Positions 8,573 through 17,234 of a stretch of DNA of 64,000 bases are shown one piece after another. The notes beneath the pieces are model-generated. The model did not search any database and was not told where the DNA came from. It was given only the letters and a program-made list of their open reading frames with translations. The position numbers were made by a program, and so were the translations under genes. The number at the start of each line of letters is the position of its first letter. The first letter of the stretch is position 1. Source of the DNA: Dysosmobacter welbionis (GTDB lineage: Bacteria > Bacillota > Clostridia > Oscillospirales > Oscillospiraceae); assembly GCF_005121165.3 (NCBI RefSeq), contig NZ_CP034413.3:1550001-1614000 (forward strand), in the 5' to 3' direction.

Positions 8573-11092
8573 ATGTTTTACGGATTTGTAATCACGGAGG
8601 CCGGCAACAACATGCTGGCCAACATGGTGGCCGGCGATAAGCTGACCATCACCAAGGTGGTCATGGACAAGGGGACCGCGGAAAGCGCAAACGCGGCCAG
8701 GCAGCTTACCGCCCCCATTGACCCAGGCCCGAACGGAACCAGCATCACGCCGACGGTGGACGGAGCCGCCGTCAACATGGTGGTGGAATACCGCAGCGAC
8801 CTGAACGGAGGGCTGCAAGAGGGTTTCTGGATCGGCGGTTTCTGCGTGTACGCAAAGACCGAAACCGTGGCGGAAACAATGGTCTATTACGGATCCCTGG
8901 GAGATCAAAAGCAGTATGTGAGCGCCTATGTGGAGGGGACCGCCCCGGATGTGCGCCGATACCCCGTTTCCATCACCGTGACCGCCGGCGTGGAGGTTGA
9001 TGTGTCCTATCCGGCGGAGGCATGGATGACCGCCGAGGATGTGGCGGAGCTGTTCAACGACACCCTAAAGCCGCAGCTGGAGGCAAGTCTGGATGATCTG
9101 ATCGACGATCACAACGAGGACCCGGAGGCCCACAACGGCGCCCTGAAAGACAAGCAGGACGCCATCAAGGTGGAGGGCCTGCTGAAAGGGACCAAGGCCA
9201 CCGGAGAGGGCGGGGACACATACAGCGTAGGGGCGGCCACACCGGGCACCGATTACCAGCCGCCCACCAACACCCTGACGCCGGCGGAGGCCATGACCAC
9301 GCAGGATTACATCCCGTTCTATGACCACACCAGCGGCCAGCACATGAGGGCCACCCTCCAGAGTTTGAAAGAGGCCATAGGCGTACAAAGCCCCAGTATT
9401 AAGGTAACCACCTGCGCGGGTGCCGCCGTTACCTGTTCGGACGGGGAAACCACCCTGCAAGGGACGGGGACAACGGAGTTTGAGCTGCCACACATCGGGG
9501 AATGGACCGTAACCGCAACACTGGACGGAGAGAGCGCCAGCCAGGAGGTGGAGGTAACCGGCGCCCTGCTGTATGAGGTGGACCTGATGATCACAAGCGG
9601 GGTGGCGGTGACCACGCAGCCCACAAAGACCACCTATTACATCGGAGAAGCGTTTGACCCCACCGGAATGGTGGTAACGGCGACATTTGCGGATGACACA
9701 ACCGAAAATGTGACCAACGATTGCACATTCTCCCCCACCAGCATTTCCAAGGACACCACGGCCATCACCGTGAACTATCAGAGGGCAGGGATCCAGAAAA
9801 CCACCAGCGTCCCAGTGACTGTACGGGTGCTGTCCAGCATTGAGATCACCACGCCGCCCACAAAAACGGCGTACAAATATGGGGAAATATTCGACCCCAC
9901 CGGAATGGTGGTAACCGCCCACTACACCGACGGGCAAAGCCGGACGGTGACCGGGTACGCCTTTTCCCCAAACACCGCCCTGGGCATGAGCAACACCACC
10001 ATTACGATCTCTTACACGGAGGGCGATGTAACCAAAACGGACACGCAGACCATCACGGTGGCCAAGGTGCTGGACCATATCGCCGTAACCACGCCGCCCA
10101 GCCGGACCAGCTATTTCTCCGGGGAGAATTTCAGCACCGCCGGCATGGTGGTGACCGCCTATTACACCGATGACAGCAGCGCGGCGGTGAGCGGGTACAC
10201 CTATTCCCCCACTGGCGCCCTGGCGGCGGGAAACAATACGATCACCATTTCGTACAGCGAGGGAGGCGTGACCAAGACCACCACCCAGGCCATCACCGTG
10301 ACCACGATCAGCTCCACCCTGAACAGCAATTCGTGGGCCACCATCAAGGCGGTTTCCGACGCAGGCCAGGGGGACAACTATTGGGATGTGGGCGACACAA
10401 AGACCATCACCATCAACGGGAAAGTGGGGAATTTCACTTTTTCCAACCTGTCCATTGCCGTCTTTATCCTGGGTTTCAACCACAACAGCAGCCGGGAGGG
10501 GAGCAACCGGATCCACTTCCAGATCGGGAAAATCTCCAACAAGCTGGTGGGCCTGTGTGATAGCCAATACGGAAGCTATCCGAGCGGGTCCGGGTACTTC
10601 AACATGAACACCAGCCGGACCAATACCGGAGGCTGGAACAGCTCCAACATGCGGCGGAATATCCTGGGCAACACCGGGACACCCTCCAGCCCGCCGGCAA
10701 ACACGCTGCTGGCGGCCCTGCCTGCGGATCTCCGAGCCGTTATGAAGTCTGTGACCAAGTACAGCGACAACACCGGCGGCGGATCCAACACGGCCAGCTA
10801 TGTGACGGCCACCACCGACTGGCTTTTCCTGCTGGCGGAGTTTGAATACCACGGAAGCCGGAGCTACGCAAACAGCGCGGAGCAGAATTACCAACAGCAG
10901 TATGCCTATTACCAGGCGGGCAACAGCAAGGTGCATTACAGGCACGACAACACGGGAACGGCGGTCTATGCGTGGTGCCGGTCCGTCGATGCGTCGAACA
11001 GCAACTATTTCTGCCTTGTCAATACGGACGGCACGGCCGCCACCGGCGGCGCCGACGATTCATGGGCCGTGGCTCCCGGCTTTGCCGCCTAA
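8573..11092 (+). CDS. Tail fibre/adhesin with DGR variable repeat at its C-terminus
   Basis: This 839-residue protein has an N-terminal tail-fibre attachment domain (about 1-160, FYGFVITEAGNNMLANMVAG). Three bacterial Ig-like domains follow (about 340-580), each with a copy of FDPTGMVVTA or a close variant. The last 260 residues form a DUF6273-like, C-type-lectin-type ligand domain. The final 40 residues (YAWCRSVDASNSNYFCLV to the end) are encoded by the variable repeat of the retroelement. It is the receptor-binding protein, and the DGR diversifies its tip. GGAGGAAAAA precedes the ATG. Confidence 0.92.
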   Translation: MFYGFVITEAGNNMLANMVAGDKLTITKVVMDKGTAESANAARQLTAPIDPGPNGTSITPTVDGAAVNMVVEYRSDLNGGLQEGFWIGGFCVYAKTETVAETMVYYGSLGDQKQYVSAYVEGTAPDVRRYPVSITVTAGVEVDVSYPAEAWMTAEDVAELFNDTLKPQLEASLDDLIDDHNEDPEAHNGALKDKQDAIKVEGLLKGTKATGEGGDTYSVGAATPGTDYQPPTNTLTPAEAMTTQDYIPFYDHTSGQHMRATLQSLKEAIGVQSPSIKVTTCAGAAVTCSDGETTLQGTGTTEFELPHIGEWTVTATLDGESASQEVEVTGALLYEVDLMITSGVAVTTQPTKTTYYIGEAFDPTGMVVTATFADDTTENVTNDCTFSPTSISKDTTAITVNYQRAGIQKTTSVPVTVRVLSSIEITTPPTKTAYKYGEIFDPTGMVVTAHYTDGQSRTVTGYAFSPNTALGMSNTTITISYTEGDVTKTDTQTITVAKVLDHIAVTTPPSRTSYFSGENFSTAGMVVTAYYTDDSSAAVSGYTYSPTGALAAGNNTITISYSEGGVTKTTTQAITVTTISSTLNSNSWATIKAVSDAGQGDNYWDVGDTKTITINGKVGNFTFSNLSIAVFILGFNHNSSREGSNRIHFQIGKISNKLVGLCDSQYGSYPSGSGYFNMNTSRTNTGGWNSSNMRRNILGNTGTPSSPPANTLLAALPADLRAVMKSVTKYSDNTGGGSNTASYVTATTDWLFLLAEFEYHGSRSYANSAEQNYQQQYAYYQAGNSKVHYRHDNTGTAVYAWCRSVDASNSNYFCLVNTDGTAATGGADDSWAVAPGFAA
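10959..11083 (+). repeat. DGR variable repeat (VR)
   Basis: It aligns without gaps to the template repeat 732 bases downstream (11691-11815). Fourteen positions differ, and thirteen of these are adenines in the template (template positions 11699, 11720, 11738, 11771, 11772, 11775, 11777, 11778, 11780, 11781, 11789, 11795 and 11812). The one exception is C to T at 11806, inside the GC-rich 3' end where homing starts (IMH versus IMH*). Template AAC/AAT codons have become Tyr, Asp, Ala, Thr and Gly codons, and AGG has become TGG. Confidence 0.95.
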
Positions 11093-11118
11093 TCCGCCGC
11101 AGCGGATCCCGCCCCTAT

Positions 11119-11140
11119 CCCGTCCGCGAAAGCGGGCGGG
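11119..11140 (+). other. DGR target hairpin with GAAA tetraloop
   Basis: Nine base pairs (CCCGTCCGC with GCGGGCGGG, one G-T pair) close a GAAA loop at 11128-11131, and an outer T-A pair extends the stem. It starts 35 bases after the VR. In Bordetella phage BPP-1 and other DGRs a hairpin or cruciform of this size and loop just after the VR is needed for target recognition. Confidence 0.75.
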
Positions 11141-11178
11141 AAACGGGGCCGCAAACACTGTGAGAGGAGGACACCACC

Positions 11179-11637
11179 GTGTCCGTTCTGAAAGATAAGA
11201 GGACCACAAGCAAAGCGGAATATGTGAATGTGGCCAACCAGATTTATGTGAAAACCGTGGATTTTCTTTCGAGGGTGTCCCCGCGATATTCCCGGCTGAT
11301 TGCGGCGGACACCGCACACCTGGCCGGGCAGGTCATGGATCACGCGGAGGAAGCAAACAAGATCTATCCGTCGGACCAGCTGCGCAAGGATCTGCGGAAA
11401 AGCCACCACCTGGAGGCCATGGCCCACCTTTCGGCCCTGGATGTGCGCCTGTCCCATTGCTATCAAATTTTGTACTGCAATCCGCAGGGCGCTTTCACGG
11501 ACGGAAAGGGCCACAAGGTGCCGGCCAAGGAGGCCATGGAGCGACTGGACAATATGAGCCAGGACCTGGGGGATCTGATTAACCAGGAAGCCGATCTCCT
11601 AAAGGGAGTTATGGAGAGCGATAAAAAGCGGAAATAG
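11179..11637 (+). CDS. avd: Accessory variability determinant (Avd-like)
   Basis: This 152-residue helical protein lies between the variable-repeat gene and the template repeat, the usual place of Avd. Avd forms a barrel-shaped pentamer of four-helix bundles that binds the reverse transcriptase and the template RNA. The helices predicted here (about 10-35, 45-70, 75-105, 120-145) fit. The start is GTG behind GAGAGGAGG. It is slightly longer than BPP-1 bAvd (about 128 residues). The Avd call rests on position and fold, not on clear sequence identity. Confidence 0.8.
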   Translation: MSVLKDKRTTSKAEYVNVANQIYVKTVDFLSRVSPRYSRLIAADTAHLAGQVMDHAEEANKIYPSDQLRKDLRKSHHLEAMAHLSALDVRLSHCYQILYCNPQGAFTDGKGHKVPAKEAMERLDNMSQDLGDLINQEADLLKGVMESDKKRK

Positions 11638-11640
11638 GTC

Positions 11641-12033
11641 ATACACGGGTGTATTTCTGAACAAGTGCCGTGTGGCAGGGCGGCAGGCGGCGGCGGTCAA
11701 TGCGTGGTGCCGGTCCGTCAATGCGTCGAACAGCAACAATTTCTGCCTTGTCAATACGGACGGCACGGCCAACAACAACAACGCCGACAATTCAAGGGCC
11801 GTGGCCCCCGGATTTTATAGAATGGGTTGAAAGCGGACGCGGTGCGCGTCCCGAACCCGTATAAAAGGAGGAATACTTCCCTGGCAGTCATGCCTAAAAC
11901 TGCCCACTGACGGCCAAACACGGACGCTGCTTGCATGGCGGGGTATTGCGCTATCCCCGTTTCATGTGTCGGGCCAAAGTAGTTTATACGCGCACCTACA
12001 AGACAACTATGCGGAGGGCGAATACTTTTTATT
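11641..12033 (+). ncRNA. Predicted DGR template RNA and spacer
   Basis: The 393 bases between avd and the reverse-transcriptase gene hold the TR and about 215 bases of downstream spacer. No convincing gene lies here. In BPP-1 the TR is copied from an RNA whose 3' spacer folds onto Avd and the enzyme and primes cDNA synthesis, so an equivalent RNA is expected. The exact ends cannot be read from sequence. An AAAGGAGGAATAC at 11863-11875 resembles a ribosome site but no good reading frame follows it. Confidence 0.5.
11691..11815 (+). repeat. DGR template repeat (TR)
   Basis: This 125-base unit pairs with the VR. Read in the VR frame it encodes NAWCRSVNASNSNNFCLV and then TANNNNADNSRAVAPGF, so adenine-rich AAY codons sit exactly at the positions that vary in the fibre. 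It is not inside a likely gene. It lies 53 bases after avd and 218 bases before the reverse transcriptase. Confidence 0.95.
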
Positions 12034-13191
12034 ATGACCAGCGAGGAGCGCCGGGAGGCGCGTTACAAACGCCGCCAGGAACGACGGCGGCGGAACAGGC
12101 AAACCCGCAGCGACAGGCTGGGCGGCCTGGAGGGCGTTTTCAGTTACCACACCATGTTTAAGCATGGGAAAAAGTGCTGCAATGGGGTGCGCTGGAAAGC
12201 GTCCACACAGAACTTTGAACTGCACTTGTTTTCCGGCACGGCGAAACGCCGGCGCGAGGTGCTAACCGGCAAATGGAAGCCGGGAAAAACCGTATCATTC
12301 CCGCTGTGTGAGCGGGGAAAGTTTCGGATCATCGACGCGCCGCACATCACGGACCGGCAGATCCACAAGGTGCTGACCAAGGAGGTACTGGCGCCGCTCT
12401 ACTGCCCCGGCATGATCTACGACAACGGCGCCAGCCAAAAGGGCAAGGGCCTGCATTTTCATTACAAGAGGCTAAAGGAACACCTGCGCTGGCATTGCCG
12501 GAGGTACGGGAGAACAGGGGCCATGTTCCTGATGGATTTTCACCACTTTTTCCCGGAGGCGCCCCATGCGCTGATATACGAACGACACCGGGAGCTGATC
12601 CTGGATCCAAACCTGCGGGCGCTGGCGGATCTGGTGGTGGCAGCGGTGCCGGGCGGTGTGGGTATGCCGCTGGGCGTGGAGCCGAGCCAGCAGGAAATGG
12701 TGGCGCTTCCCTCTTTCCTGGACAACTGGATGAAATGCCAGCTTTCGATCCACGGAATGAGCCACTACATGGACGATTACGACGCGGTGCTGGAGAGCCG
12801 GGAGCGGGCGGAGCGGGTGAAAGCGGAAGCGATCCGCCGGGCCGAGGCCAAGGGGCTGCAAGTGAACCGGAACAAATGCCATGTGATTGACCTGGACAAG
12901 CCCTTTCGTTTTTGTAAAGCCAAGTTTCAGATTTTGCCCAGCGGGAGGATCATCACACACGGGTGCCGGGACGGCATGAAGCGGGCGCGGCGCAAGCTGC
13001 GGTATTTCCGCCAGCAGGTGGACACTGGGGAAAAGATCGTGGAGCAGGTGGCGGAATGGCTGAAAGGCCCAATCGCCTACTATGAGCAATTCAACGACCA
13101 TGGGCGGGTGCTGAAACTGCGCCGCCTGTATTATGCCCTGTTCATCAAGGGCAGGAAAACCGAGGAGGTAAAACCATGTATCGGATCGTAA
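12034..13191 (+). CDS. DGR reverse transcriptase
   Basis: This 385-residue enzyme has a basic N-terminus, the palm motif FLMDFHHFF (about residue 165), the DGR hallmark LGVEPSQQ with S218/Q219, and the catalytic box HYMDDYD with YMDD at 245-248. DGR enzymes copy the TR into cDNA with errors at adenines. Together with Avd and the TR this makes the element complete. The start at 12034 has only a weak ribosome site (GGAGGGCG, about 14 bases upstream). Its end overlaps the next gene by 16 bases. Confidence 0.95.
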   Translation: MTSEERREARYKRRQERRRRNRQTRSDRLGGLEGVFSYHTMFKHGKKCCNGVRWKASTQNFELHLFSGTAKRRREVLTGKWKPGKTVSFPLCERGKFRIIDAPHITDRQIHKVLTKEVLAPLYCPGMIYDNGASQKGKGLHFHYKRLKEHLRWHCRRYGRTGAMFLMDFHHFFPEAPHALIYERHRELILDPNLRALADLVVAAVPGGVGMPLGVEPSQQEMVALPSFLDNWMKCQLSIHGMSHYMDDYDAVLESRERAERVKAEAIRRAEAKGLQVNRNKCHVIDLDKPFRFCKAKFQILPSGRIITHGCRDGMKRARRKLRYFRQQVDTGEKIVEQVAEWLKGPIAYYEQFNDHGRVLKLRRLYYALFIKGRKTEEVKPCIGS

Positions 13192-13811
13192 AAGACGGGG
13201 CGGCCCTGGCGCTGATCGAGGCCCCCACCTATGTACGGCAGGCAGGAAACGGGTGTTTTGTGCTGTGCCAGGAGGACCAGGCGACGGGGATTGCCTACGG
13301 CGGGACCGTGTACCACCTGCTGGGCCGGGAGGCCGTGGAGGGAGCCGAGAGCGTGATCCTGGAGGAAACGGACGCTGGGGAGGAGATCGAGCGGACGGCC
13401 ACCACAAACGGGATCGTATTCACCACCATGGCGGAGGCCGGATCCATCGACAATGTGACAGCGGCAGAACACGCGGACCTGTTTTCCCCGTGGGCTTACC
13501 CAGTCAACTATACGGCGGGACAGATCCGGCGCTACACGGACGGGAAACTATACAAATGCCTCCAGGCGCACACAAGTCAAGCTGACTGGACACCGGACAC
13601 GGCGGTGAGCCTGTGGGTGAGCATTTCGGATCCGGCAGAGGAATGGCCGGAGTGGTCACAGCCGTTGGGGGCACACGATGCCTACGACCAGGGCGCAAAA
13701 GTGAGCCACAACGGGAAACATTGGATCAGTAATGTGGCGGCAAATGTATGGGAGCCTGGTGTGTACGGGTGGACAGAGGCAGAGGAAACCGAAACAGAAA
13801 CGGAGGCGTAA
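13176..13811 (+). CDS. Phage carbohydrate-binding (CBM5/12-like) tail-associated protein
   Basis: The first 95 or so residues resemble a small phage domain of unknown role. The rest carries two chitin-binding-type repeats: YTAGQIRRYTDGKLYKCLQAH followed by ADWTPDTAVSLW, then YDQGAKVSHNGKHWISNV followed by VWEPGVYGW. Such repeats occur in phage fibres and endolysins and bind wall or capsular sugars. It follows the reverse transcriptase with GAGGAGG upstream and probably belongs to the adhesion apparatus rather than to the DGR. The C-terminus is a Glu/Thr tail. Confidence 0.75.
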   Translation: MYRIVKDGAALALIEAPTYVRQAGNGCFVLCQEDQATGIAYGGTVYHLLGREAVEGAESVILEETDAGEEIERTATTNGIVFTTMAEAGSIDNVTAAEHADLFSPWAYPVNYTAGQIRRYTDGKLYKCLQAHTSQADWTPDTAVSLWVSISDPAEEWPEWSQPLGAHDAYDQGAKVSHNGKHWISNVAANVWEPGVYGWTEAEETETETEA

Positions 13812-13814
13812 CCC

Positions 13815-14216
13815 ATGGGGAAAGCCTATATTGTCAAGCGGCGGGCGAGGATCGACACCATCACCGGGCCGGTCAATCTACCCTATGGCACCGAGGTGGA
13901 GGCCGTGGAGGATCGCCTGACCTATCAAGGGCGCCAGCTGTGCGCAGTAACGAGCCGAAAGGCGCACCTGTATTTTGCCAGGAATGATGACGGGCAGGGC
14001 CAGGAGCGGGGCGCCCTGACGCTGGCCATCACAAAACGGCTGGAGAAGCGGGACAAGGACCATCAACGGCGCTGGGATCTGGTATGGGAGGATCCCGTGT
14101 GCCAGAAATACCGGCACCCGGAGCATGAGGATCATTTTCTGTGGGGCCACGCATTTTTCGAGGCCCCGGTGGATGACCTGCGGCACATTGCCGCGCTGAT
14201 CGGCGCAAGGGGGTGA
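13815..14216 (+). CDS. Phage protein of unknown function
   Basis: This 133-residue protein starts GKAYIVKRRARIDTITGPVN, which resembles a small beta domain. The C-terminal half is charged and rich in His and Trp. No catalytic motif is recognised. It is packed between the carbohydrate-binding gene and the lysis genes with short spacing, so it is a genuine member of the late operon. Confidence 0.6.
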   Translation: MGKAYIVKRRARIDTITGPVNLPYGTEVEAVEDRLTYQGRQLCAVTSRKAHLYFARNDDGQGQERGALTLAITKRLEKRDKDHQRRWDLVWEDPVCQKYRHPEHEDHFLWGHAFFEAPVDDLRHIAALIGARG

Positions 14217-14221
14217 CCGCC

Positions 14222-14392
14222 ATGGATAACACACGGCTGGTGACGGAGCTGTGCGCCATCATTGACAGAATGAATGTGATTTTACAGGCCCAAGCCATGG
14301 AGCTGGCGCAGCTCCACGCGCTCCACCACGAGGAGGAGATCGCGGCAGTCCGCCGGGACTATGCGCGGGCCATTGGGGAGGTGGCCCCATGA
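14222..14392 (+). CDS. Small helical phage protein (56 residues)
   Basis: The ATG at 14222 opens a 56-codon frame (MDNTRLVTELCAIIDRMN to the end AIGEVAP) that is almost entirely helical. It starts six bases after the preceding stop, and its TGA overlaps the next ATG (ATGA). The tight coupling and amphipathic helix support a real gene. The function is unknown; a role in lysis control is possible from its place. Confidence 0.6.
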   Translation: MDNTRLVTELCAIIDRMNVILQAQAMELAQLHALHHEEEIAAVRRDYARAIGEVAP

Positions 14393-14823
14393 CGGCGGCG
14401 GAGGTGCTGACCGGCGGCGGGATCATCCTGGTGGCCATGACGCTGATCCAGATTGCCCCCATTAAGCTGGATCCGTGGTCCGCTGTTGCGCGGGCCATCG
14501 GGCGGGCCATCAACAAGGATGTGATCGAAAAGCTGGATGAAACCCGCGAGATCCTGGACGCCCACATAAAAATGGACGGAGCCAGGACGGCGGACGCGCA
14601 CCGGGCCAGGATCCTGCAATTTAACAATGAACTGTTGCGGGACATTCCACACACGCGGGAGGAATTTATTGAAATTCTTGCGGAGATCGACCAATACGAA
14701 AAATATTGCAAGGAAAACCCGGACTACCAGAACAACCGGACCACCCATGCCGTGGCCAATATCAGCCGGGTATATGATGACCGGCTGATCAAGCACGATT
14801 TTCTAAAGGAGGAAACGCCGTGA
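14389..14823 (+). CDS. Membrane-anchored phage protein of the lysis block
   Basis: This 144-residue protein has one N-terminal membrane segment (GGGIILVAMTLIQIAPI, about residues 9-25) and a long helical cytoplasmic or peripheral part. It overlaps its neighbours on both sides (ATGA at each end). The position just before the endolysin suggests a holin- or spanin-like accessory, but no family is recognised. Confidence 0.6.
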   Translation: MTAAEVLTGGGIILVAMTLIQIAPIKLDPWSAVARAIGRAINKDVIEKLDETREILDAHIKMDGARTADAHRARILQFNNELLRDIPHTREEFIEILAEIDQYEKYCKENPDYQNNRTTHAVANISRVYDDRLIKHDFLKEETP

Positions 14824-15236
14824 AAAGCCTGATTGTGGCAGCTGCCGCCATGGCCCTGGGCACCGCCCTGGGGTTTCTGATCTGCGGCGCCACCGTCCGG
14901 CACCTGCGCCAAAGGGTGCGGACCCTGCGGAGGCAGACAAAGACCGGACCGCCCAAAAAGATGGGCGTCATGGACAAGGTGCTGATTTTTGAGGCCGTGA
15001 TCCTGATTGCCTACACCGTGGCGGATCTGGCGGTGTTCTGGCATACAGGGGCCGAGCCGTACACCCTGACGGGCTGCGTGTTCGGCGTGTGCGGCCTTGA
15101 AAACGGCGTAATGGGATGGATCAAGACCAACAAGGACAAGGCGGCGGAGGCCGCCAGAACGAGCGGGAACGGCCAAAAGGCCGACCAGGAAGAACCACCC
15201 ACGGAGCGGGCGGAACCGTCCGATGTGGGGATTTAA
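14820..15236 (+). CDS. Phage membrane protein of the lysis block
   Basis: This 138-residue protein has a hydrophobic N-terminus (about 3-24) and a second hydrophobic stretch (about 55-70), then a charged C-terminal tail. The start is GTG, overlapping the preceding TGA. It ends 13 bases before the endolysin start. It is a candidate antiholin or accessory holin by position and topology only. Confidence 0.6.
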   Translation: MKSLIVAAAAMALGTALGFLICGATVRHLRQRVRTLRRQTKTGPPKKMGVMDKVLIFEAVILIAYTVADLAVFWHTGAEPYTLTGCVFGVCGLENGVMGWIKTNKDKAAEAARTSGNGQKADQEEPPTERAEPSDVGI

Positions 15237-15249
15237 GGAGGGTTTACCA

Positions 15250-16227
15250 ATGACAGAGAACCAACTGCGGCAGAATGTGGCCAACATTATCAACGCATGG
15301 GTGGGCGCAACAAAGGGAAGCGCCAAGCACCTGGAGATCCTGGAGATCTACAACGGGCACGAGCCGCTGGCCCGCGGCTACAAAATGCAGGTGAAAGACG
15401 CCTATTGTGCGGCAACCGTCAGCGCGGCGTATATCAAGGCGGGGATTGCGGAGTACACCGGGACAGAGTGCGGCGTGGAAAAGTTCACCGTGGTGGCCAA
15501 GAACAAGGGAATTTGGGTTGAGAACGACGCACACACGCCAAAGATCGGGGACGCCTGCGTGTACGATTGGGACGATAGCGGAACCGGCGACAACACCGGA
15601 TCCGGGGACCACATCGGGATTGTCACCCAGGCGGGAGCCTCCACTTTCGTGGTGACAGAGGGGAACATGTCCGGCGGAAAAGTGGGAAAGCGCACCATGG
15701 CGGTGAATGGAAAATACATCCGCGGCTTTATCTGCCCGGACTTTGCCGCCATTGCAAAGAAAATGGGCGGCGGATCCTCCGACACAACGGGAGGCGCCAC
15801 GATCTACACGGTGAAGTCCGGGGACACCCTTTCCAAGATCGCCAATACATACGGCACGACGGTGGACACCCTGGCGGAGATCAACGCCATCAAAAACAAA
15901 AACCTGATCCGGGTGGGACAGGTGATCATGCTCCAGGACACGGCCCAGGCAGCTGCCGACAAGCTGGAGGCGCTGGGCGTGATCAATTCCCCGGACTACT
16001 GGGCAGACGCGGCGGAGGCCGGGAAAGTCCAATACCTGGGGATCCTGCTGAAAAAGGCGGCGCAGACTATCACAAAGGCCGGGACGCGCACCAATACGCC
16101 GGAGGAGGGCGTGGCCGCCCTGGTGGCCGCCGGCGTGATCAATACGCCGGAGTTCTGGCTGGCCAATTACAACACATTCCCCTCCCTGGACCTGCTGCTG
16201 TGCGCCCTGGGCGGGGCTGTGAAATAA
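15250..16227 (+). CDS. Endolysin: CHAP/NlpC-type peptidase + LysM + two wall-binding repeats
   Basis: From the ATG at 15250, which follows AAGGAGGG, the protein has 325 residues. The catalytic domain carries the likely nucleophile Cys53 (AYCAATVS) and His121 (GDHIGIV). A LysM domain follows ([20 protein letters not shown] to VGQVIML). The C-terminus has two copies of a GVINSPDYW / GVINTPEFW repeat. It would cut peptidoglycan at lysis. The same two-repeat tail ends the baseplate hub protein gpD. An ATG-less upstream extension to 15223 is unlikely. Confidence 0.88.
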   Translation: MTENQLRQNVANIINAWVGATKGSAKHLEILEIYNGHEPLARGYKMQVKDAYCAATVSAAYIKAGIAEYTGTECGVEKFTVVAKNKGIWVENDAHTPKIGDACVYDWDDSGTGDNTGSGDHIGIVTQAGASTFVVTEGNMSGGKVGKRTMAVNGKYIRGFICPDFAAIAKKMGGGSSDTTGGATIYTVKSGDTLSKIANTYGTTVDTLAEINAIKNKNLIRVGQVIMLQDTAQAAADKLEALGVINSPDYWADAAEAGKVQYLGILLKKAAQTITKAGTRTNTPEEGVAALVAAGVINTPEFWLANYNTFPSLDLLLCALGGAVK

Positions 16228-16245
16228 TCAGAGGAGGACATACAC

Positions 16246-16584
16246 ATGGAAACCATTATGCAGTACATTCCCCTGGCGGTGTCCGCCATCCTGCTGGCGG
16301 CCCTGATCCTGACCGTGATCACCAACATCATCACCCAGGTGGTCAAGAAAATCACATGGGATAAGATCCCAACAAATATCCTGGCGGTGGTGGTGGCCAT
16401 GGCCGTCACGCTGGTGGCGTTCTTTGCGGCCTGCCAGATCATGGGCTGGGCTGTCACCTGGTACATGGTGGCCGGCGCGGTGGCCCTGGGCCTGTTCGTC
16501 AGCTATGCGGCCATGTTCGGATTTGATAAGCTCCGGGAGGCCCTGGAGCAGATCACCAACTGGGGAAAAGACAAGACGGAATAA
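16246..16584 (+). CDS. Holin-like phage membrane protein
   Basis: This 112-residue protein has three predicted membrane helices (about 7-28, 47-70 and 74-95) and a charged C-terminus. It follows the endolysin after 18 bases with GAGGAGG upstream, the common endolysin/holin pair. It would form the membrane lesion that lets the endolysin out. A terminator hairpin follows, so it ends the late operon. Confidence 0.75.
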   Translation: METIMQYIPLAVSAILLAALILTVITNIITQVVKKITWDKIPTNILAVVVAMAVTLVAFFAACQIMGWAVTWYMVAGAVALGLFVSYAAMFGFDKLREALEQITNWGKDKTE

Positions 16585-16590
16585 AGAGGA

Positions 16591-16617
16591 CCCCCGGCAC
16601 CTACATGGTGCCGGGGG
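16591..16617 (+). terminator. Terminator of the phage late operon
   Basis: An 11-bp perfect stem (CCCCCGGCACC with GGTGCCGGGGG) closes a 5-base loop seven bases after the holin stop. The following sequence is AT-rich but has no clean T-run. The genes beyond are on the opposite strand. Confidence 0.7.
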
Positions 16618-16629
16618 CTATATTATAGA

Positions 16630-16836
16630 TTAAATTACACTATCATCAGCGGAGACAATGCAAATACCTCCATTTCCAACATGGAACACATTGCCACCGT
16701 CATCAGAGTAGGATTTCACGCCGCTGTGTCGCTTACTTCCATCATACATGTTTGTTTCGTATTCCCATTCAGGGTGACGGGTCAGTTTTCCGACCACTTC
16801 AAAGCCAACCGATTTGGCGTATTCTCTAATTTTCAT
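16630..16836 (-). CDS. Small phage protein of unknown function (68 residues)
   Basis: The ATG at 16836 follows GGAAAGGGG on the minus strand. It gives 68 residues starting MKIREYAKSVGFEVVGKLTR, with a plausible mixed alpha/beta composition. A longer frame upstream lacks a ribosome site. It is the last of four small minus-strand genes that run from the operator region toward the late operon. Confidence 0.6.
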   Translation of the reverse strand: MKIREYAKSVGFEVVGKLTRHPEWEYETNMYDGSKRHSGVKSYSDDGGNVFHVGNGGICIVSADDSVI

Positions 16837-16876
16837 AAAAGGCCCCTTTCCGCCAGAGGGCGCCTGATCCACCGGA

Positions 16877-17098
16877 TCAGGCGATTGCCTCCAGCTCCAT
16901 ATCTTCAATTTCGGCCCAAGTAAATCCCAGGCGGTGCATATCGTCCCCAACATTGGAAAGGACCACGCTGGCCTCCATGGTGAGATCCGCATAGCAAAGA
17001 GCGGCGAACATCTTATAGACCTCCACGGCCCGCTCCATGGTGAAAACCCGGATATTGCCAACCATGGCACCATATTTCCCGTTCTGCTTAATCAACAT
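16877..17098 (-). CDS. Small phage protein of unknown function (73 residues)
   Basis: Starting at the ATG at 17098, with AAAGGTGG suitably spaced upstream, the protein begins MLIKQNGKYGAMVGNIRVFT. A GTG at 17110 would lie inside that ribosome site. The sequence is acidic and helical toward the end (AEIEDMELEAIA). It overlaps the preceding small membrane-protein gene by 11 bases. Confidence 0.6.
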   Translation of the reverse strand: MLIKQNGKYGAMVGNIRVFTMERAVEVYKMFAALCYADLTMEASVVLSNVGDDMHRLGFTWAEIEDMELEAIA

Positions 17099-17189
17099 GA
17101 TCTTTACCACCTTTCAAAATTCTGCGGAATAGCCGCCGGAGCGGGACGAACACCGCCACAAAGATCACCAGAGAAATTATAAATTTCAT
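17088..17189 (-). CDS. Tiny membrane protein (33 residues)
   Basis: The ATG at 17189 follows AGGAGGG. The peptide is one hydrophobic helix (FIISLVIFVAVFVP) followed by a strongly basic tail (RRLFRRILKGGK). Such single-span basic peptides occur in prophage lysogeny regions. No function is assigned. Confidence 0.55.
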   Translation of the reverse strand: MKFIISLVIFVAVFVPLRRLFRRILKGGKDHVD

Positions 17190-17234
17190 CGTTTGCCCTC
17201 CTATTGACAAAGCTGGATGATTTGTTTTATATTT

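Noticed and set aside
11670-11864. Open frame of 64 codons covering the template repeat
   Set aside because: It is in a different frame from the VR-encoded protein and has no ribosome site. The region is better explained as template RNA.
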